From assembly GCF_046054155.1 (NCBI RefSeq), contig NZ_JBEQCT010000001.1, positions 682,001 through 746,000 of the forward strand: a stretch of 64,000 nucleotides of DNA, written 5' to 3'. Shown here piece after piece: positions 62,298 to 64,000 of this stretch; positions within the stretch are counted from its first letter, which is position 1, and each line of letters begins with the position of its first letter. The DNA is from Celerinatantimonas yamalensis. Lineage in GTDB: Bacteria > Pseudomonadota > Gammaproteobacteria > Enterobacterales > Celerinatantimonadaceae. The position numbers and the translations under genes were made by a program. The notes beneath the pieces are model-generated. The model saw only the letters and a program-made list of their open reading frames with translations. It was not told where the DNA came from and searched no databases.

Positions 62298-64000
62298 ATG
62301 ACAGAGTTGTTTCCTAATCTCCCGTACCTCGAAGGGCCTGGTGACCAAAAAAGTCTTGGCCAATTACCTGGCAGTAGTATCGCACTAGCCGTCTATCATT
62401 ACATTCAACACAGTAGTGCGCCATTAGTCATTCTAACCTGCGATACGCGCTCGGCATTACGCTTAGAGCACGAGCTGTCCGGGTTAAAAACGACTCGACC
62501 AGTGGTTTTTTTACCTGATTGGGAAACTCTCCCCTATGACCATTTTTCACCTCATCAAGAGATCATCTCAACACGTTTAAGAACGCTTCACCAAATGCTC
62601 AGTCAACCGAGTCATCAAGTGATGATTACCACGGTTGGCACATGGATGATGCGAACAGCATCGACCAATTATCTACTGGGTCGCAGCTTGCAACTAAAAA
62701 CAGCGCAAGCACTCGATATTGAAGCGTTTCGGATTAACTTGGTTGATACCGGTTATCAACCGGTCGAACAGGTGATCGAACATGGTGAGTTTGCCATCCG
62801 CGGCAGTATCTTAGATATCTTTCCGATGGGATCCGATGTCCCTTATCGGATCGATTTTTTTGACAATGAAATTGACTCAATCCGATATTTTGACCCAGAT
62901 GACCAGCGTAGCCGTGACATAGTCGAACAGATCGATCTACTGCCAGCCCATGAATTTCCAAGTGACAAACCAGCAATTGAGCTTTTTCGCAGTCGTTGGC
63001 GCCAACGCTTTGATACACCGCGCGAGCCAGAATCAATCTATCAACAAGTTTCAAAAGGCATCTGGCCCCCCGGAATTGAGTACTATTTACCGTTATTTCA
63101 TGAGCAGACCACCACACTGTCACAATTGATGCCTGACGATTTACAGATCTTGGCAATTGATGATCTGCAATCAGCGGTAAAACAATACTGGCAGGATATT
63201 AATGAACGCTATGAAAATCATCGCTACGATCGCTTGCGTCCCGTGCTTGAGCCTAATGAGCTATTTGAAAACGTTGAACAATGTCTAGGTGGGTTGAAAA
63301 AATTTGCCCGCGTTAACTTACAAACACAGCCATTAACCCCGGCCCCAGGGCGAAAAAATTTACAACTGCAAGCACTCCCCGATCTTAGCTTTAGTCATCA
63401 GCTGAATGAACCGACTCAAAAAGTTCGCCAATTTATTGAGCACTTTGACGGTCGAATCTGCTTTGTGGTTGAAACAGCTGGTCGGCGTGAGGCTCTCTTA
63501 GCACTCTTAAAACCATTAAAATTATCGATTAAAACTATCGAACAGCTAGACGAACTGGGTCAAGCGGCGCGTTTTAGTCTGTTAATTGCACCACTCGAAC
63601 AAGGGTTTATCTTAAGCGAACAACAGCTCTGTTTTATTGGTGAAAGCGATCTGCTAGGCAAACGCATTGTCCAGCGCCACTCTCGCAAAAATTCAGCGGG
63701 AAATCCTGAAGCACTGATTCGCAACTTGGCAGAGCTTTCGCTCGGCCAGCCAGTCGTTCATTTAGAGCATGGGGTTGGGCGTTATCAAGGCTTAACGACA
63801 CTTGAAACCGCGGGTATAAAAACAGAATTTTTAACTCTGCTCTATGCTAATGATGCGAAGCTCTATGTCCCCGTTGCATCGTTACATCTTATTAGTCGAT
63901 ACAGCGGCAGTAGTGAAGACTCGGCACCGCTCCATAAATTAGGTAACGATGCTTGGCAAAAGTCACGTAAAAAAGCGGCAGAAAAAGTGCGCGATGTTGC
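62298..64000 (+). CDS. mfd: Transcription-repair coupling factor Mfd (5' part only)
   Basis: Mfd removes stalled RNA polymerase from DNA lesions and recruits UvrA. Only the first 567 or so of about 1150 codons are present; the window ends inside the gene. Visible parts follow E. coli Mfd: UvrB-like homology module (PDWETLPYDHFSPHQEIIS, residues about 75-93), EHGEFAIRGSILDIFPMGSD (about 153-172), the RNA-polymerase-interacting domain (AELSLGQPVVHLEHGVGRY, then LYANDAKLYVPVASLHLISRY) and the start of the translocation module KAAEKVRDVA. I chose ATG 62298 because it matches the family start; an ATG at 62235 in frame overlaps the PilZ-like gene by 23 bases and is an alternative. Confidence 0.96.
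   Translation, partial: MTELFPNLPYLEGPGDQKSLGQLPGSSIALAVYHYIQHSSAPLVILTCDTRSALRLEHELSGLKTTRPVVFLPDWETLPYDHFSPHQEIISTRLRTLHQMLSQPSHQVMITTVGTWMMRTASTNYLLGRSLQLKTAQALDIEAFRINLVDTGYQPVEQVIEHGEFAIRGSILDIFPMGSDVPYRIDFFDNEIDSIRYFDPDDQRSRDIVEQIDLLPAHEFPSDKPAIELFRSRWRQRFDTPREPESIYQQVSKGIWPPGIEYYLPLFHEQTTTLSQLMPDDLQILAIDDLQSAVKQYWQDINERYENHRYDRLRPVLEPNELFENVEQCLGGLKKFARVNLQTQPLTPAPGRKNLQLQALPDLSFSHQLNEPTQKVRQFIEHFDGRICFVVETAGRREALLALLKPLKLSIKTIEQLDELGQAARFSLLIAPLEQGFILSEQQLCFIGESDLLGKRIVQRHSRKNSAGNPEALIRNLAELSLGQPVVHLEHGVGRYQGLTTLETAGIKTEFLTLLYANDAKLYVPVASLHLISRYSGSSEDSAPLHKLGNDAWQKSRKKAAEKVRDV

Noticed and set aside
62734..63156. 140-codon minus-strand frame
   Set aside because: It is antisense to mfd, whose own frame matches E. 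coli Mfd closely through this stretch.
1..64000. Mobile elements, phage genes, CRISPR arrays, tRNA and rRNA genes
   Set aside because: I saw no transposase, integrase, regular repeat-spacer pattern, tRNA cloverleaf ending in a CCA-like acceptor or rRNA segment. A tRNAscan and repeat search would confirm this.

Overview
The window looks like a chromosomal segment of a facultatively anaerobic marine-type gammaproteobacterium (Vibrio/Shewanella/Celerinatantimonas-like). G+C is moderate to low by eye, coding density is high, and gene order echoes Escherichia/Vibrio chromosomes: udk-dcd-asmA beside mrp/metG, sdhCDAB-sucABCD divergent from gltA, priC next to rsmS, and comEC-msbA-lpxK-ycaR-kdsB beside lolCDE and mfd. 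I see no rRNA, tRNA, transposase, integrase, phage gene or CRISPR array. The species call is inference; a marker-gene search would settle it.

1-6.7 kb: a small unrecognised membrane protein, then an SOS-inducible mutasome, imuA-imuB-dnaE2, behind two overlapping LexA boxes, then an exported 2H-phosphoesterase-like protein. 6.7-10.7 kb (minus strand): mrp/apbC and a udk-dcd-asmA operon. 11.0-14.2 kb: metG and an orphan TRAP-type solute-binding protein. 14.7-18.6 kb: a tight otsB-GH15-otsA operon for trehalose synthesis and probable turnover. 18.7-19.5 kb: the tRNA-wobble methyltransferase cmoM. 19.5-26.2 kb: cytochrome bd oxidase genes cydABX fused in one operon with the cydDC assembly exporter, behind an AT-rich control region with three FNR-like boxes and an ArcA-like repeat.

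26.2-35.5 kb: FabY-type ketoacyl-ACP synthase divergent from a GlxA/AraC regulator with a shared inverted repeat; a YhdN-like protein, a small serine hydrolase, slyD, radD, a DnaJ-related protein, trpS of the non-E. coli type, and a general porin. 35.9-40.6 kb: a compact plus-strand cluster dinG - TSUP permease - priC - DUF2057 - rsmS - small HTH-like protein. 40.6-51.8 kb: the TCA block sdhCDAB-sucABCD on the minus strand, divergent from gltA. 51.9-57.9 kb (minus): comEC-msbA-lpxK-ycaR-kdsB for DNA uptake and lipid A/Kdo supply. 57.9-64 kb: a DUF2062 membrane protein, lolCDE for lipoprotein export, a PilZ-like protein, and the first 567 codons of mfd, cut by the window end.

Most genes are core housekeeping genes. 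Observations most worth a second look are regulatory or structural: the double SOS box, the FNR/ArcA cluster and GC-rich leader before cydA, a 24-bp perfect palindrome between sucB and sucC, a strong hairpin before rsmS, the inverted repeat between fabY and its divergent regulator, the secreted 2H protein, the GH15 gene inside the trehalose operon, and a DinG that lacks one expected Fe-S cysteine. I did not find a clearly novel multi-gene system.
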